Shown: positions 39,888-49,667, counted from the stretch's first letter. The stretch is 64,000 bases of DNA from JALHOM01 sp964615775 (GCA_964615775.1 CAZTQB010000001.1:1-64000); one strand, 5' to 3'. Translations and numbers: made by a program. The notes: generated by a model from the letters alone, not told the origin.

Positions 39888-41096
39888 ATGTCTAAAGTGA
39901 TAGCTGATATCTTAAATGTTGATCGAATAAAGTTTAGAGATTTACTTGATGCTTTAGAAGCTAAGTCTGGGCGGAACTCGTACGACAATGCAATATATTC
40001 GCAAATGAGAAGTAGTGCGTTGTTGGCTACGAAGGAGCTAGGTTTAGATGTTAGTGATACGGCGGTTGGTGAGCTATATTTCGTGCTGCAAGAACGAGCC
40101 AAGCAGGATAATGCATTATTAGAAAGATATTTAGGTATTTCGCCTGATGATACACCCGAGAAGACTATCAAAAAGATTGTTGCTTGGCTTAATAAAAATT
40201 CGCATCAAGCCAAAAATTGGACCGTAAAGTCTAGTTTATTTAAAGTATTGTTAAAAAAACAACCGCCAAAAGTAGTAATGAAATCTTTAGGGCTAAGGTC
40301 GGTAGACTCAATGCTAAAGAGAAATGACCCGAGTATGTTGGTCGCTTTAGCTAGTTTACTAGAGAAACCGGAGTGGAATCAGAAGTTTAACCTAAATTAT
40401 AAAAAACTAGGTGCAGTAGATTTTGACTATAAAAAGACCAATTTAGTTGTGGTCGACAAAAAATTTGCTAGTAAATTAGTTAAGGCAGGCTATGATAAAT
40501 CGCGAGTTGTTTTACCACATTATATTAGTGGAGGTGTCTTTATATTTCCGCCTGTCAGTCGCTTTCCTCTAGATAGTCTGGCGTTTTTTATGCTACTAAG
40601 TGAAACGTTTTTGGACGTTTCACGGCATAGTACATTTTATAAATTTATTAGCGTAAGAAGTGATTTTGCGAAAATTATTTACGATACGATTGAAAGCGGT
40701 ATTAATATTACTTCAAACAAAATCTCAAAAATTGGTTGGAATAGCTTGCATCGACATTTAGTCGGCAATAGTGATTTTGATGCACTAAGTAGCCTACCTC
40801 ATATTGATAATGATGATTTTGTATCGGTCAGCCCTCTAGAGGTTTTAGTCAAGATTAATAGCCGATTTGAGTTCTGGAATAGTTTGGAATATGTGTTTTA
40901 TGGACAAGATGGTAAATCGTCAATTTCGATGAATTTGGCCGATACCATAATCAATTCTACTAATCGCAGACCATACTTTCAATCTAGTCGTGGTTATGGG
41001 CGTGCTAAGTTGTGGGAAGAACTCTGGGCAAGGTATCTTCGTTCTGACAGTGTCGCTGAAGAGGTAATCAGTAACTATCTTGCTGAAGAAAATTAA
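39888..41096 (+). CDS. protein of unknown function, 402 residues
   Basis: A soluble, lysine-rich protein with no recognisable domain and no membrane segment. The N-terminal third is helical (RIKFRDLLDALEAKSG; LFKVLLKKQPPKVVMKSLGL), and the middle has SRVVLPHYISGGVFIFPPVSRFPLDSLAFFMLL, a hydrophobic strand region. The near-C-terminal FQSSRGYGRAKLWEELWARYL is distinctive. Host-like codon use. It lies between the PfkB kinase and uvrB; no function is assigned. Confidence 0.6.
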   Translation: MSKVIADILNVDRIKFRDLLDALEAKSGRNSYDNAIYSQMRSSALLATKELGLDVSDTAVGELYFVLQERAKQDNALLERYLGISPDDTPEKTIKKIVAWLNKNSHQAKNWTVKSSLFKVLLKKQPPKVVMKSLGLRSVDSMLKRNDPSMLVALASLLEKPEWNQKFNLNYKKLGAVDFDYKKTNLVVVDKKFASKLVKAGYDKSRVVLPHYISGGVFIFPPVSRFPLDSLAFFMLLSETFLDVSRHSTFYKFISVRSDFAKIIYDTIESGINITSNKISKIGWNSLHRHLVGNSDFDALSSLPHIDNDDFVSVSPLEVLVKINSRFEFWNSLEYVFYGQDGKSSISMNLADTIINSTNRRPYFQSSRGYGRAKLWEELWARYLRSDSVAEEVISNYLAEEN

Positions 41097-41157
41097 AACA
41101 TAATTTTTCATTATGCTAAGCTATTGTTGTGTTAATGGTGGTTGTTTTATTTTTTAT

Positions 41158-41171
41158 GTTGCTATAGCAAC
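41158..41171. repeat. 14-bp perfect palindrome upstream of uvrB
   Basis: GTTGCTATAGCAAC is fully symmetric and lies about 100 bp before the uvrB start. It could be an operator; the element is single-copy in this stretch. Confidence 0.45.
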
Positions 41172-41259
41172 CATGCATGTTCTTAGGCTAAAAAAATTCT
41201 AGAAAACGTATTGATCTAAAGCTAGGTAAACTTGTTGCTAATAAATTAACTAAGTACTA

Positions 41260-41265
41260 TATAAT
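41260..41265 (+). promoter_or_regulatory. -10 box of uvrB (near-leaderless)
   Basis: TATAAT ends 8 nt before ATG 41274. Confidence 0.6.
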
Positions 41266-41273
41266 TTAAGTTA

Positions 41274-43235
41274 ATGAGCAAGTTTAGATTAAAGGCAGAA
41301 TATAAGCCTACCGGTGATCAGCCGGCAGCAATTGAGGCGTTATCGGCAGGGGTAAAAAGTGGCAAAAAGGAACAAACTTTATTGGGTGTGACAGGCTCTG
41401 GCAAGACCTTTACGATGGCTAATATTATTCAAAATACCGGCAAGACTACACTTGTGCTGTGTCATAATAAGACTTTGGCAGCTCAGTTATATTCCGAGTT
41501 TCAACAATTTTTTCCCGATAACGCAGTGCATTATTTTGTAAGTTATTTTGATTACTATCAGCCAGAAGCTTATATCGCTCGGAGTGATACGTATATAGAA
41601 AAAGATTCCCAAATCAATGAAGAGATTGATAGATTAAGACATGCTGCAACTGCTTCGCTGCTTAGTCGCAAGGACGTAATAATTGTAGCCAGTGTTAGTT
41701 GTATTTACGGTATTGGTTCAGTGGAAGATTATGATAATATGGCTGTTCGCTTGAAAGTTGGCGAAAAACGAAAACGTGACAAGTTTATTAGACACTTAAC
41801 AGACATTCAGTATCATCGTAATGATCTTGACTTTGCCCGTGGCACTTTTAGGGTGCGAGGTGATGTAGTGGATGTTTTGCCTGCTGGCGAGGAACTAGGT
41901 TATCGGGTTGACTTTTTTGGTGATGAAATTGAACGAATTATTCAGATTGATCCATTAACGGGAGAAATTCTTAAAAAACTTGATAGTCTATCTATCTACC
42001 CAAGTAGTCACTACGTGACACCGCAAGACAAACTTAAAGTTGCACTTGGCAAGATCCGCGATGAACTAGATAATAGGCTGAAGTTTTTTAAGAAAAATAA
42101 TTTGCTTTTAGAGGCTCAAAGGATAGAACAACGGACTAATTTTGATCTTGAGATGTTAGAAGAAACTGGTTTTGTGAAGGGTATAGAGAACTATAGTCGT
42201 TATTTAACTAACCGTGAGCCAGGCGAACAGCCAGCTACTTTATTAGATTATTTCCCAGATGACTATCTACTACTGATTGATGAGTCGCATATGACGATTC
42301 CACAGGTTAGAGGTATGTATAACGGTGATCGATCTCGTAAAGAGGTGTTAGTTGAACATGGTTTTCGCTTGCCGTCGGCACTCGACAATCGCCCGTTAAA
42401 TTTTCAGGAGTTTGAGCGACATGTAAATCAGATAATTTATGTTTCGGCTACACCTGCAGATTATGAGCTGAGCCGTGGTGGTGAGCCAGTGCAGCAGATT
42501 ATCAGACCGACTGGCTTACTTGATCCACCGATTGAAATACGCCCAGTTGACGGTCAAGTTGATGATCTTATCAAAGAGATTCGTGGCACTACCGCCAAAA
42601 ACCAACGAGTGTTAGTTACAACTCTTACAAAACGTATGAGTGAAGACCTAACTGAGTATTTGCAGGATTTAAATATAAAGGTTGCCTACTTGCATAGTGA
42701 AGTTGACACTCTAGAGAGGACTGATATTTTGCGTGATCTAAGGCTTGGAGTTTATGATGTGTTGGTCGGTATAAATTTACTACGAGAAGGTTTGGATTTG
42801 CCGGAAGTTAGCTTGGTCGCAATTCTTGATGCCGACAAAGAAGGCTTTTTACGTAGTGAGCAGGCACTAATTCAAACTGTTGGTCGAGCAGCTCGACATG
42901 AAAAAGGCAGAGTAATAATGTACGCCAATAACGTGACGGGTAGTATGCAACGAACAATTGATGAGACCAATCGCCGTCGTGAAATCCAAGAAGCATATAA
43001 CAAGCATCATAATATTACTCCAAAAGGTGTGTCGAAAGTAATCTCAAAGGGTATTCGGCCAGACATGCCCGAGTCAGCCAAACCGAAACTGGATCTTAAA
43101 AAAGTACCAAAAGACGAATACAAACATCTTGTTCGTGATCTGACTCGCCAGATGGAACTAGCCTCAGCTAACCTCGAGTTTGAAAAAGCAGCCGAACTCA
43201 GAGACATAATAGCTGAAATTAAATCTAAAATGTAA
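41274..43235 (+). CDS. uvrB: excinuclease ABC subunit B
   Basis: 653 residues, full length. Walker A is GVTGSGKTFTMANI (38-51); the beta-hairpin region YYQPEAYIARSDTYIEKDS, the DESHMTIPQ motif II, the helicase motif VGINLLREGLDLPEVSLVAI and the C-terminal UVR domain (ANLEFEKAAELRDII) are all present. UvrB loads at DNA damage with UvrA and hands on to UvrC. No other uvr gene is in this window. Confidence 0.96.
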   Translation: MSKFRLKAEYKPTGDQPAAIEALSAGVKSGKKEQTLLGVTGSGKTFTMANIIQNTGKTTLVLCHNKTLAAQLYSEFQQFFPDNAVHYFVSYFDYYQPEAYIARSDTYIEKDSQINEEIDRLRHAATASLLSRKDVIIVASVSCIYGIGSVEDYDNMAVRLKVGEKRKRDKFIRHLTDIQYHRNDLDFARGTFRVRGDVVDVLPAGEELGYRVDFFGDEIERIIQIDPLTGEILKKLDSLSIYPSSHYVTPQDKLKVALGKIRDELDNRLKFFKKNNLLLEAQRIEQRTNFDLEMLEETGFVKGIENYSRYLTNREPGEQPATLLDYFPDDYLLLIDESHMTIPQVRGMYNGDRSRKEVLVEHGFRLPSALDNRPLNFQEFERHVNQIIYVSATPADYELSRGGEPVQQIIRPTGLLDPPIEIRPVDGQVDDLIKEIRGTTAKNQRVLVTTLTKRMSEDLTEYLQDLNIKVAYLHSEVDTLERTDILRDLRLGVYDVLVGINLLREGLDLPEVSLVAILDADKEGFLRSEQALIQTVGRAARHEKGRVIMYANNVTGSMQRTIDETNRRREIQEAYNKHHNITPKGVSKVISKGIRPDMPESAKPKLDLKKVPKDEYKHLVRDLTRQMELASANLEFEKAAELRDIIAEIKSKM

Positions 43236-43263
43236 CAATTTTTTAATTAGTTTATTTTGCTTA

Positions 43264-43272
43264 TGTTATAAT
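43264..43272 (+). promoter_or_regulatory. extended -10 promoter of the gene at 43297
   Basis: TGT followed by TATAAT; the start would be near 43280, leaving a short leader with GGAGGG. Confidence 0.55.
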
Positions 43273-43296
43273 TTTAGTAAATCTGGAGGGAGATTT

Positions 43297-44421
43297 ATGA
43301 AATCTAAAAATAGTTTTATATATAAGCTTAAAAATACAAGTTTTGGACAAAGTAATTTTTATATATTTGAATACGCTTTGATGCTGGGTTCATTGAGCCT
43401 GTTGCTTGGTGTTATTTTAAACATGATAAAGAGTTTTTGTGGTTTAGAAATCAATATTTGGTCATTTTATAACCACAATTTTGATACTGAAGCTACCTTG
43501 TTAGGGCTTTTCGCGGTCAGCTTACCAATTTTTGTAATATTTTTACAACGTACCGCTGAAGCTGAACATAATAACCCATTTTTACTGAAGAACTTTTTTA
43601 GAAAAGCTTTACTTGGTGCATTTTTGGGTGTTTTAACGATTGTATCCATTTTCAATGCTGTTGCATTGCTTAATTCGCTACTTAATTTCTTTAGTATTGA
43701 TATATTATCCGGCAATGGAAATGACTATAAAGAGTCGATTTATTACTTATTGTCGGCTATCTTACTAACTTTTACAGCTTGGGCATTTACTGATAGTTAT
43801 TCAACCAAGAAGACTAGACGATCATTGGTTATGCATAACTACCTTCATGTTTTACTGATCGCTTCACTAGTTACAGCTTTGGCCTTCATTATCTTTCCAT
43901 TTAGTCAGAGTAGGTTAACCAAAATTGATATGTATGTGAGTGAAGATTTGACAAATATTAGTAGTAAAATAAACGATTATTACATCAAGAACCAAAAAAT
44001 GCCAGAAGGTCTAAATTCTGTAGATTTAACCACTGGCCAAAATTTACGAGCCAATAACTACAAATACAGCTATGAACTTAAATCAGGTACCGCTTATAGG
44101 TTATGTGCAGATTTCTTGGCAAAATCTGATAGAAATTTCCGCGATCACTTTGTGCCAATGTCAGAAGCTGGTGATACGGTCTTTCGGGGTAGTTCTCCTA
44201 GTATCGTAAATATCGGCCAAAATGACAACCCGTATATTCATGAAAAAGGTAAGCAATGCTTCGACATGATGGTAAGTAGTTTGGCTGAGCCGCAATCAAT
44301 TCCTGCCAGTGGTGAGAGTGAAGGTTCGACAGAGGGAGGCATGGTTAGTGAAGGCCAAGTAAACGGTAACACAAATGAATCTGCTAATACCTCAGACTCT
44401 TCTGATACAACAGTATACTAG
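43297..44421 (+). CDS. membrane protein with pilin-like extracellular domain
   Basis: 374 residues. About four membrane segments (residues 25-200) are followed by an extracellular part with a pilin-like pattern: DMYVSEDLTNISSKINDYYI, then NQKMPEGLNSVD and YRLCADFLA. The C-terminal tail is Ser/Thr/Gly-rich and disordered. Proteins of this build are common in Saccharibacteria and may belong to surface or pilus machinery, but no assigned function exists. GGAGGG precedes the ATG. Confidence 0.65.
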   Translation: MKSKNSFIYKLKNTSFGQSNFYIFEYALMLGSLSLLLGVILNMIKSFCGLEINIWSFYNHNFDTEATLLGLFAVSLPIFVIFLQRTAEAEHNNPFLLKNFFRKALLGAFLGVLTIVSIFNAVALLNSLLNFFSIDILSGNGNDYKESIYYLLSAILLTFTAWAFTDSYSTKKTRRSLVMHNYLHVLLIASLVTALAFIIFPFSQSRLTKIDMYVSEDLTNISSKINDYYIKNQKMPEGLNSVDLTTGQNLRANNYKYSYELKSGTAYRLCADFLAKSDRNFRDHFVPMSEAGDTVFRGSSPSIVNIGQNDNPYIHEKGKQCFDMMVSSLAEPQSIPASGESEGSTEGGMVSEGQVNGNTNESANTSDSSDTTVY

Positions 44422-44454
44422 TGCAGACCAATGGTTTTTTGACTAAACTAATCG

Positions 44455-44463
44455 TGTTATAAT
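44455..44463 (+). promoter_or_regulatory. extended -10 promoter of the gatCA operon
   Basis: TGT followed by TATAAT, ending 9 nt before the gatC ATG at 44473. Confidence 0.6.
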
Positions 44464-44472
44464 TTTGATAAT

Positions 44473-44763
44473 ATGTCGGTAGTATCTAAACAAGACGTCT
44501 TAAAATTGGCAAAATTATCTCAATTTGATCTAGATGATGTTCAGCTTGCAAAATTTCAGAATGAACTTGAAGAAATTGTCGAATACGTAAAAAAGCTAGA
44601 TGAAGTTGATGTAGGAGGTTTGGAGCCAAGCTATCAAGTTACTGGACTACATTCGATTATGGGAGATGACGAAATTTGTATTAATATTTCGCCTGAACAT
44701 CTGCTAAAAAATGCTCCAGAGGTAAAAGATAATCAGATTGTTGTAAAGCGAGTTTTAAACTAA
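44473..44763 (+). CDS. gatC: Asp/Glu-tRNA amidotransferase subunit C
   Basis: 96 residues. The pattern VLKLAKLSQFDLDDVQLAKF followed by EIVEYVKKLDEVDV and LEPSYQVTG matches GatC, the linker that wraps GatA and GatB. It overlaps the gatA start as TAATG. The subunit is needed to convert Glu-tRNA(Gln) to Gln-tRNA(Gln) where no GlnRS exists. Confidence 0.9.
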   Translation: MSVVSKQDVLKLAKLSQFDLDDVQLAKFQNELEEIVEYVKKLDEVDVGGLEPSYQVTGLHSIMGDDEICINISPEHLLKNAPEVKDNQIVVKRVLN

Positions 44764-46223
44764 TGTCAGTTGACGATTTTTATTCGGTCAAATCTGGTTG
44801 GGCAACGGTTTTTGATATCGCTGAAGCAGTAAAATCTGGTAAGGTTTCGGCTGGTGATTTGGCTGAAAAAGCACTTGAGTTAATCGACCAACACAAAGAG
44901 TATAAGTCGATTATCGCAACAACAGAGCAAAGGGCTAGAGATCGAGCTAAGGCCATAGACGAAAAAGTAAAAAAAGGCGAGATTGTGGGCAGGTTAGCTG
45001 GTGTGCCATTTGTAGCAAAAGATAATTTTTTGGTATTTGGTGCAGACAGCACTGCTGCTAGCAATATATTAAAAGGCTTCGATTCACCTTATCAAGCAAC
45101 AGCGATTGAGAAACTAGAGGCTGAAGGAGCAATTTGTGTCGCAAAGGCTAACCTAGATGCGTTTGCTCATGGTTCTAGTACTGAAAATAGTGACTTTTTC
45201 ACAACATTAAACCCTAATGATAAAACTCGTGTTCCCGGTGGTAGCTCAGGTGGATCGGCTGCTGCTGTTGCACTCAATCTAGTACCGTTTTCGTTAGGCA
45301 CTGATACCGGTGGCTCGATTCGTTTGCCAGCTAGTTATTGTGGTGTGATTGGCTATAAGCCAACTTATGGTCTGGTTTCGAGAAGTGGTGTAGTCGCTAT
45401 GGCCAGTAGCTTGGATGTGGTCGGGCCAATCACTAAAACAGTTGCTGATGCTTCGCTAGTGCTAGATGTAATGAGCGGTAAAGATGGCCTAGACTCTACG
45501 ATGATTGATCGGGACTCAGAAGCTTATAGTGAGCTGAAAAATGTTGATTTTTCTAAACTAAGAATTGGTGTTATTAGCGAGTTTATGGACCAAAATTTGG
45601 ATCCAAAAATTAAACAAGTTATAGATTCTGCAGTGAGTTTTTGTCAGGAGCAAGGTGCAAAAATTGAGCAAGTCAGCTTACCCAGTGTTAACTATGGTCT
45701 AGCTGTTTATTATATTGTTTGTCCGGCAGAAATTAGCAGTAACTTGAGTCGATATGATGGACAACGATATGGGTTTTATGATCAAGCGGCTAAAACTTTA
45801 GAAGAGTCGTATGGCGGTAGTCGTTCGAAAGGTTTTGGCGACGAGGCTAAACGACGAATTATGATAGGGACCTATGTGCTGAGTAGCGGTTATTATGATG
45901 CGTATTATCAAAAAGCTCAGCTAGTCCGTACAAAAATAATTAATGAATTTAATAAAGCGTTCGATAAGTATGACTTTTTGATTGGTCCGACGGCACCAAA
46001 TGTGGCATTTAAAATTGGTGAAAATGTTGGCGATCCATTACAAATGTACCTGACAGATATAATGACCGTGTCGGCTAATCTAGTCGGCGTACCGTCAATT
46101 AGTTTACCGGCTGGCGAAGTAAGTAATCTGCCGGTTGGAGTGCAGATAATGGCTCCTCAAACGTCAGATAAAAAATTGTTAGATTTTGCTAATGAACTTT
46201 ATGTACGGAGAGGTAAACGATGA
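44763..46223 (+). CDS. gatA: Asp/Glu-tRNA amidotransferase subunit A
   Basis: 486 residues. Amidase signature: catalytic lysine in GVPFVAKDNF, the GGSSGGSAAAVALNL loop with cis-serine, and nucleophile serine in GTDTGGSIRLPASYCG. It supplies ammonia from glutamine for tRNA amidation. It is joined to gatC by a TAATG overlap; its stop overlaps the next gene's start as ATGA (46220-46223). Confidence 0.94.
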   Translation: MSVDDFYSVKSGWATVFDIAEAVKSGKVSAGDLAEKALELIDQHKEYKSIIATTEQRARDRAKAIDEKVKKGEIVGRLAGVPFVAKDNFLVFGADSTAASNILKGFDSPYQATAIEKLEAEGAICVAKANLDAFAHGSSTENSDFFTTLNPNDKTRVPGGSSGGSAAAVALNLVPFSLGTDTGGSIRLPASYCGVIGYKPTYGLVSRSGVVAMASSLDVVGPITKTVADASLVLDVMSGKDGLDSTMIDRDSEAYSELKNVDFSKLRIGVISEFMDQNLDPKIKQVIDSAVSFCQEQGAKIEQVSLPSVNYGLAVYYIVCPAEISSNLSRYDGQRYGFYDQAAKTLEESYGGSRSKGFGDEAKRRIMIGTYVLSSGYYDAYYQKAQLVRTKIINEFNKAFDKYDFLIGPTAPNVAFKIGENVGDPLQMYLTDIMTVSANLVGVPSISLPAGEVSNLPVGVQIMAPQTSDKKLLDFANELYVRRGKR

Positions 46224-46642
46224 GTCTAAGTCCTGAGAGGATTGCTTTTTATATATTTGTATTATTTTTGGTTTTAATAGCCGTGGTAGTGATACGTAAA
46301 GTTATGCCAAAGAAAGTTAAGCATGATAAGTATGTTGATAAATGGAAAAACCTACAGTCAAAATTAATAGACAAAAATAAATGGGGTGAAGCTGTTGTTG
46401 AAGCCGATGATTTATTGGTCGAGGCTCTTAAAAATAAAAAAATTAAAGGTTCTTCGGCTGGCGAGCGAATGGTATCTGCTCAAAAGATTTTTAGCAATAA
46501 TGACGGTGTTTGGTTTGGCCATAAATTACGACGGAGAATAGACCTTCATCCTGATGTAAAGCTCAAAAAAGAAGATGTTAAAAAAGCTTTAGTAGGGATT
46601 GCACAAGGACTAAAAGACTTAGGAGTGCTGAAGAAAAAATGA
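46220..46642 (+). CDS. single-pass membrane protein between gatA and gatB
   Basis: 140 residues. An N-terminal membrane helix (IAFYIFVLFLVLIAVVVI) is followed by a basic cytoplasmic domain with NKWGEAVVEADDLLVEALKN and FGHKLRRRIDLH. The same kind of gene recurs beside gatB in Saccharibacteria genomes, as I recall. No function is known. It overlaps both neighbours by 4 nt, so it is translationally tied to the amidotransferase genes. Confidence 0.65.
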   Translation: MSLSPERIAFYIFVLFLVLIAVVVIRKVMPKKVKHDKYVDKWKNLQSKLIDKNKWGEAVVEADDLLVEALKNKKIKGSSAGERMVSAQKIFSNNDGVWFGHKLRRRIDLHPDVKLKKEDVKKALVGIAQGLKDLGVLKKK

Positions 46643-48075
46643 GTGACTATAAACCAACAATTGGTATTGAGTGCCATGTTCAGCTTAAGACAAAGACAAA
46701 GCTTTTTGCTAGAGTTGGTAATGACGCTCGTGAAGCTCCCTCCAATAGTCTGATTAGCCACATTTGTCTAGGAATGCCCGGGGCTTTACCATACTTAAAT
46801 ATGCGAGCGATAGAATTGGCTATCCTGGCCGCCGCAGCACTTAAAACTCGAGCATCGAATTTTAGTGCGTTTGATAGAAAACACTACTTTTATCCAGATC
46901 TGCCAAAAGGTTATCAGATTTCACAGTTATATAAACCGATAATTTTAGGTGGTGAAGTAAAAATAAATGTTGATGGTAAACAAAAGGTGATTGCTATAAC
47001 CAGAGCTCACTTAGAAGAAGATGCTGGCAAAAGCACTCACCCAGACGGCAAAAATTATAGTTTGGTTGATCTAAACCGAGCTGGTACACCGCTACTAGAA
47101 ATTGTCAGTGAGCCACAAATTAACTCTGCTAGTGAAGCAAAAGCATATGCTAGAGAGTTGTATTTGCTAATGAAATATGCCGGTGTATCGGAAGCAGATT
47201 TGTACTATGGCAATATGAGGTTTGATGTTAATGTGAGTGTTAGTAAAGATAAAAATTTGGGCAAACGGACCGAGACAAAAAACCTTAATTCTTTTAGGTC
47301 GGTTGAAAAAGCTGTCGATTATGAAGTAAAACGCCAGGTTGCTTTACTTGAAAAAGGTCAACAGATTGTGCAGGAAACACGTGGTTGGGACGATGCTAAG
47401 CAAAAAACATTTTCGCAAAGATCAAAGGAAGATGCCCACGATTATCGCTACATGCCGGACCCAGATATTCCACCAGTTGTGCTAGAAGATTCATATATTG
47501 ACGAAATTCTAAAAACTGCCGCTAAACCAGTCGACGAAATTAGGACCAGTCTAGAGACAGTCAACATTAATGACGAATTGATCGAGACTATTTTAGATAA
47601 TTACGAGATTTGCCATATGGCTACTAAGCTAATTAATATGTCTGATGACAAAAGATGCTCTCAGGTTGCGGTGCAATGGCTGGGACAATTAGCTCCAAAA
47701 ATAGCTAGCGACAACAACGTAAGTCCTAGTGAACTTAAGCTAGATAGTGTTCAAATTATTAAATTATCTAAAATGTTTGTTAGTGGCAAAATTAGCTCTA
47801 CGCAAAGTAAAATAATCTTAGAAAAAATTTTGTTAGAAGGTGTCGATCCAGAAGAATACGCACAGAGTAACGATATGTTGCAGGTCTCGGATAGTAATGA
47901 ATTAATCGAAATTGTTAAGAAGGTTCTAGCTGATAATAACAAGGCTGCCGATGATATAAAAAATGGCGAAATGAAAGCAATTGGATTTTTGGTTGGACAG
48001 GTTATGAAAGAGTCAAAAGGCAAAGCCAATCCTGGTTTAGCACAGAAACTAATAAAAGAACAATTGGGGGTATAA
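46639..48075 (+). CDS. gatB: Asp/Glu-tRNA amidotransferase subunit B
   Basis: 478 residues. GatB signatures: IGIECHVQLKTKTKLF at the start, DLPKGYQISQL, RAHLEEDAGKSTH, VDLNRAGTPLLEIVSEP, and the C-terminal YqeY-like tRNA-binding tail (VGQVMKESKGKANPGLAQKL). It phosphorylates the Glu or Asp on tRNA and uses ammonia from GatA. With tRNA-Gln at 10963-11037 it completes the indirect route in this window. Confidence 0.95.
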   Translation: MSDYKPTIGIECHVQLKTKTKLFARVGNDAREAPSNSLISHICLGMPGALPYLNMRAIELAILAAAALKTRASNFSAFDRKHYFYPDLPKGYQISQLYKPIILGGEVKINVDGKQKVIAITRAHLEEDAGKSTHPDGKNYSLVDLNRAGTPLLEIVSEPQINSASEAKAYARELYLLMKYAGVSEADLYYGNMRFDVNVSVSKDKNLGKRTETKNLNSFRSVEKAVDYEVKRQVALLEKGQQIVQETRGWDDAKQKTFSQRSKEDAHDYRYMPDPDIPPVVLEDSYIDEILKTAAKPVDEIRTSLETVNINDELIETILDNYEICHMATKLINMSDDKRCSQVAVQWLGQLAPKIASDNNVSPSELKLDSVQIIKLSKMFVSGKISSTQSKIILEKILLEGVDPEEYAQSNDMLQVSDSNELIEIVKKVLADNNKAADDIKNGEMKAIGFLVGQVMKESKGKANPGLAQKLIKEQLGV

Positions 48076-48077
48076 AA

Positions 48078-48965
48078 ATGCAAACGAAAAAAGTTCGAAA
48101 AGCAGTAATTGCGGCAGCTGGGTTTGGAACAAGATTTTTGCCACAAACCAAAGCAATGCCCAAAGAAATGTTACCTCTAGTTGATAAGCCAATTATTCAA
48201 CAGATTGTTGAGGAGCTAGCTGCTTCGGGGATTGAAGATATAATAATCGTAACTGGTTATCATAAGCGATCGATTGAGGATCATTTTGACCACATAAGTG
48301 CCGAGTTAAGACAAAATCTGCGTGCTAGCGGTAAAGATGAATTGCTTGAAAAAACCAAAAAAATATCTAATTTAGCCAATTTTATTTACATTCGCCAAAA
48401 GGGCTTACTTGGCAATGCTACACCATTACTTAATAGCGAGCATCTAATAGGTGACGAACCTTTTATCTACACGTTTGCTGATGATTTTTTTGTAGCCGAT
48501 CCACCAAGGTTTAAGCAAATGATTGATTTGCACATGCAAACCAGCAGTAACGTAATTAGTTGCGTGGAGCTAAAGCATGACGAAGACTTTGCTCGTTACG
48601 GCGTAGTTGGTGGCGAAGAGACTAGCGAGCGAGTAATTAAGATGAATGATATTGTTGAAAAGCCAGGCAAAGAAAACGCACCATCAAATATGGGTAGCGT
48701 TAGCTCGTATTTATTTAACCCAGATATTTTTGAATATCTAAAAACTGCCGAGTCTAAAGTTGAACCAGGTAGTGAATTTATGATTCAGCCAGCTATGAAG
48801 CAGATGATCGATGATAATCACGAATATTTAGCTCTAAAAATTGATGGTGTTTGGTATGATACTGGTGATAAGCTTGAGTATATTAAAACACTACTTGCAA
48901 TGGCTATGAAACGAGATGATATCAAAGATGAACTCAATGACTATATGAAGGCTATGATACAATAA
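48078..48965 (+). CDS. galU: UTP-glucose-1-phosphate uridylyltransferase
   Basis: 295 residues, normal length. The N-terminal nucleotide-binding motif AAGFGTRFLPQTKAMPKEML and substrate motifs FADDFFV and EKPGKENAPSNMGSVS, with KIDGVWYDTGDKLEYIK near the end, are those of GalU. It makes UDP-glucose for surface sugars. Two nucleotides separate it from gatB. Confidence 0.93.
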   Translation: MQTKKVRKAVIAAAGFGTRFLPQTKAMPKEMLPLVDKPIIQQIVEELAASGIEDIIIVTGYHKRSIEDHFDHISAELRQNLRASGKDELLEKTKKISNLANFIYIRQKGLLGNATPLLNSEHLIGDEPFIYTFADDFFVADPPRFKQMIDLHMQTSSNVISCVELKHDEDFARYGVVGGEETSERVIKMNDIVEKPGKENAPSNMGSVSSYLFNPDIFEYLKTAESKVEPGSEFMIQPAMKQMIDDNHEYLALKIDGVWYDTGDKLEYIKTLLAMAMKRDDIKDELNDYMKAMIQ

Positions 48966-48969
48966 TATT

Positions 48970-49233
48970 ATGAATAATATTTGGTTTGAGGTTCTGGTTA
49001 TAACACTCTCGGCTATTTTAGCTATTTTTTTAATTATCGGAATTTTTATCTTATTAAAAATATATCAAGTTATAAAGATTGTGAAGCGTATTACTGAAAA
49101 AGCCGACAATGTAGCTGATAAAGCTGAGCATGTTGCTATGTTTTTCGAAAAAACCGCTACGCCAGTTGCATTAGTCAAGCTAGTTTCTAATATTACAAAT
49201 ACATTTTCAAAGAAGAAAGGCAAGAGGAGTTAA
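48970..49233 (+). CDS. small single-pass membrane protein
   Basis: 87 residues. A membrane helix (EVLVITLSAILAIFLIIGIFI) is followed by an amphipathic helix (VKRITEKADNVADKAEHVAM) and a short basic end (SKKKGKRS). The layout resembles YtxH- or DUF948-like proteins, and a YtxH-like gene follows 5 nt later. The two probably act together at the membrane; the function is unknown. Confidence 0.6.
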   Translation: MNNIWFEVLVITLSAILAIFLIIGIFILLKIYQVIKIVKRITEKADNVADKAEHVAMFFEKTATPVALVKLVSNITNTFSKKKGKRS

Positions 49234-49238
49234 CAGCA

Positions 49239-49634
49239 ATGAATAAAAGAGGTTCAATTTTTACTGGTGTAGTTTTGGCGGTTGGTGGTTATTTGGCAGG
49301 GCTTCTAACAGCTCCCAAAAGTGGCAAGGAAACACGTCGTGATTTAGCAAAAAAAGCAAATTCTGCCAAAATTGAAACTGAGAAAAAACTAAAAGTCGTC
49401 TACTCCGAGATTCAGTCACTAATTAGCGATGCTGAAGCAAAAGGGCAAAAATTAAAAGATCGAGCTAAAGAAGAACTTGACGACTCTGTAAAAAAGGCTA
49501 AAATAGCCCGTGACAAAGCCAAAGAAGTTCTAAGTGCTGTCAGGCAAGGTGATACTGAGGACGAAAATCTACTGGCGGCTCTTGATGACCTTAAGTTAGC
49601 TAAGCAAAATTTAGTAAAATATCTAAAGAAGTAA
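49239..49634 (+). CDS. YtxH-like protein
   Basis: 131 residues. The short N-terminal membrane segment with GVVLAVGGYLAGLLTAPKSGKETR is the YtxH/gas-vesicle-like signature (AxxxGALAGLLTAPKSGxETR), followed by a long charged helix (KKLKVVYSEIQSLISDAEAKG). Family members are stress-linked, but their role is unclear. It is in one operon with the preceding small membrane gene. Confidence 0.75.
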   Translation: MNKRGSIFTGVVLAVGGYLAGLLTAPKSGKETRRDLAKKANSAKIETEKKLKVVYSEIQSLISDAEAKGQKLKDRAKEELDDSVKKAKIARDKAKEVLSAVRQGDTEDENLLAALDDLKLAKQNLVKYLKK

Positions 49635-49650
49635 AGAGTAAGCGTTTACT

Positions 49651-49667
49651 AAAAACTAGTAGTTTTT
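49651..49667 (+). terminator. weak AT-rich terminator before dnaE
   Basis: Perfect stem AAAAACT/AGTTTTT with a 3-nt loop after the YtxH-like gene; the 3' arm doubles as T-run. Confidence 0.4.
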
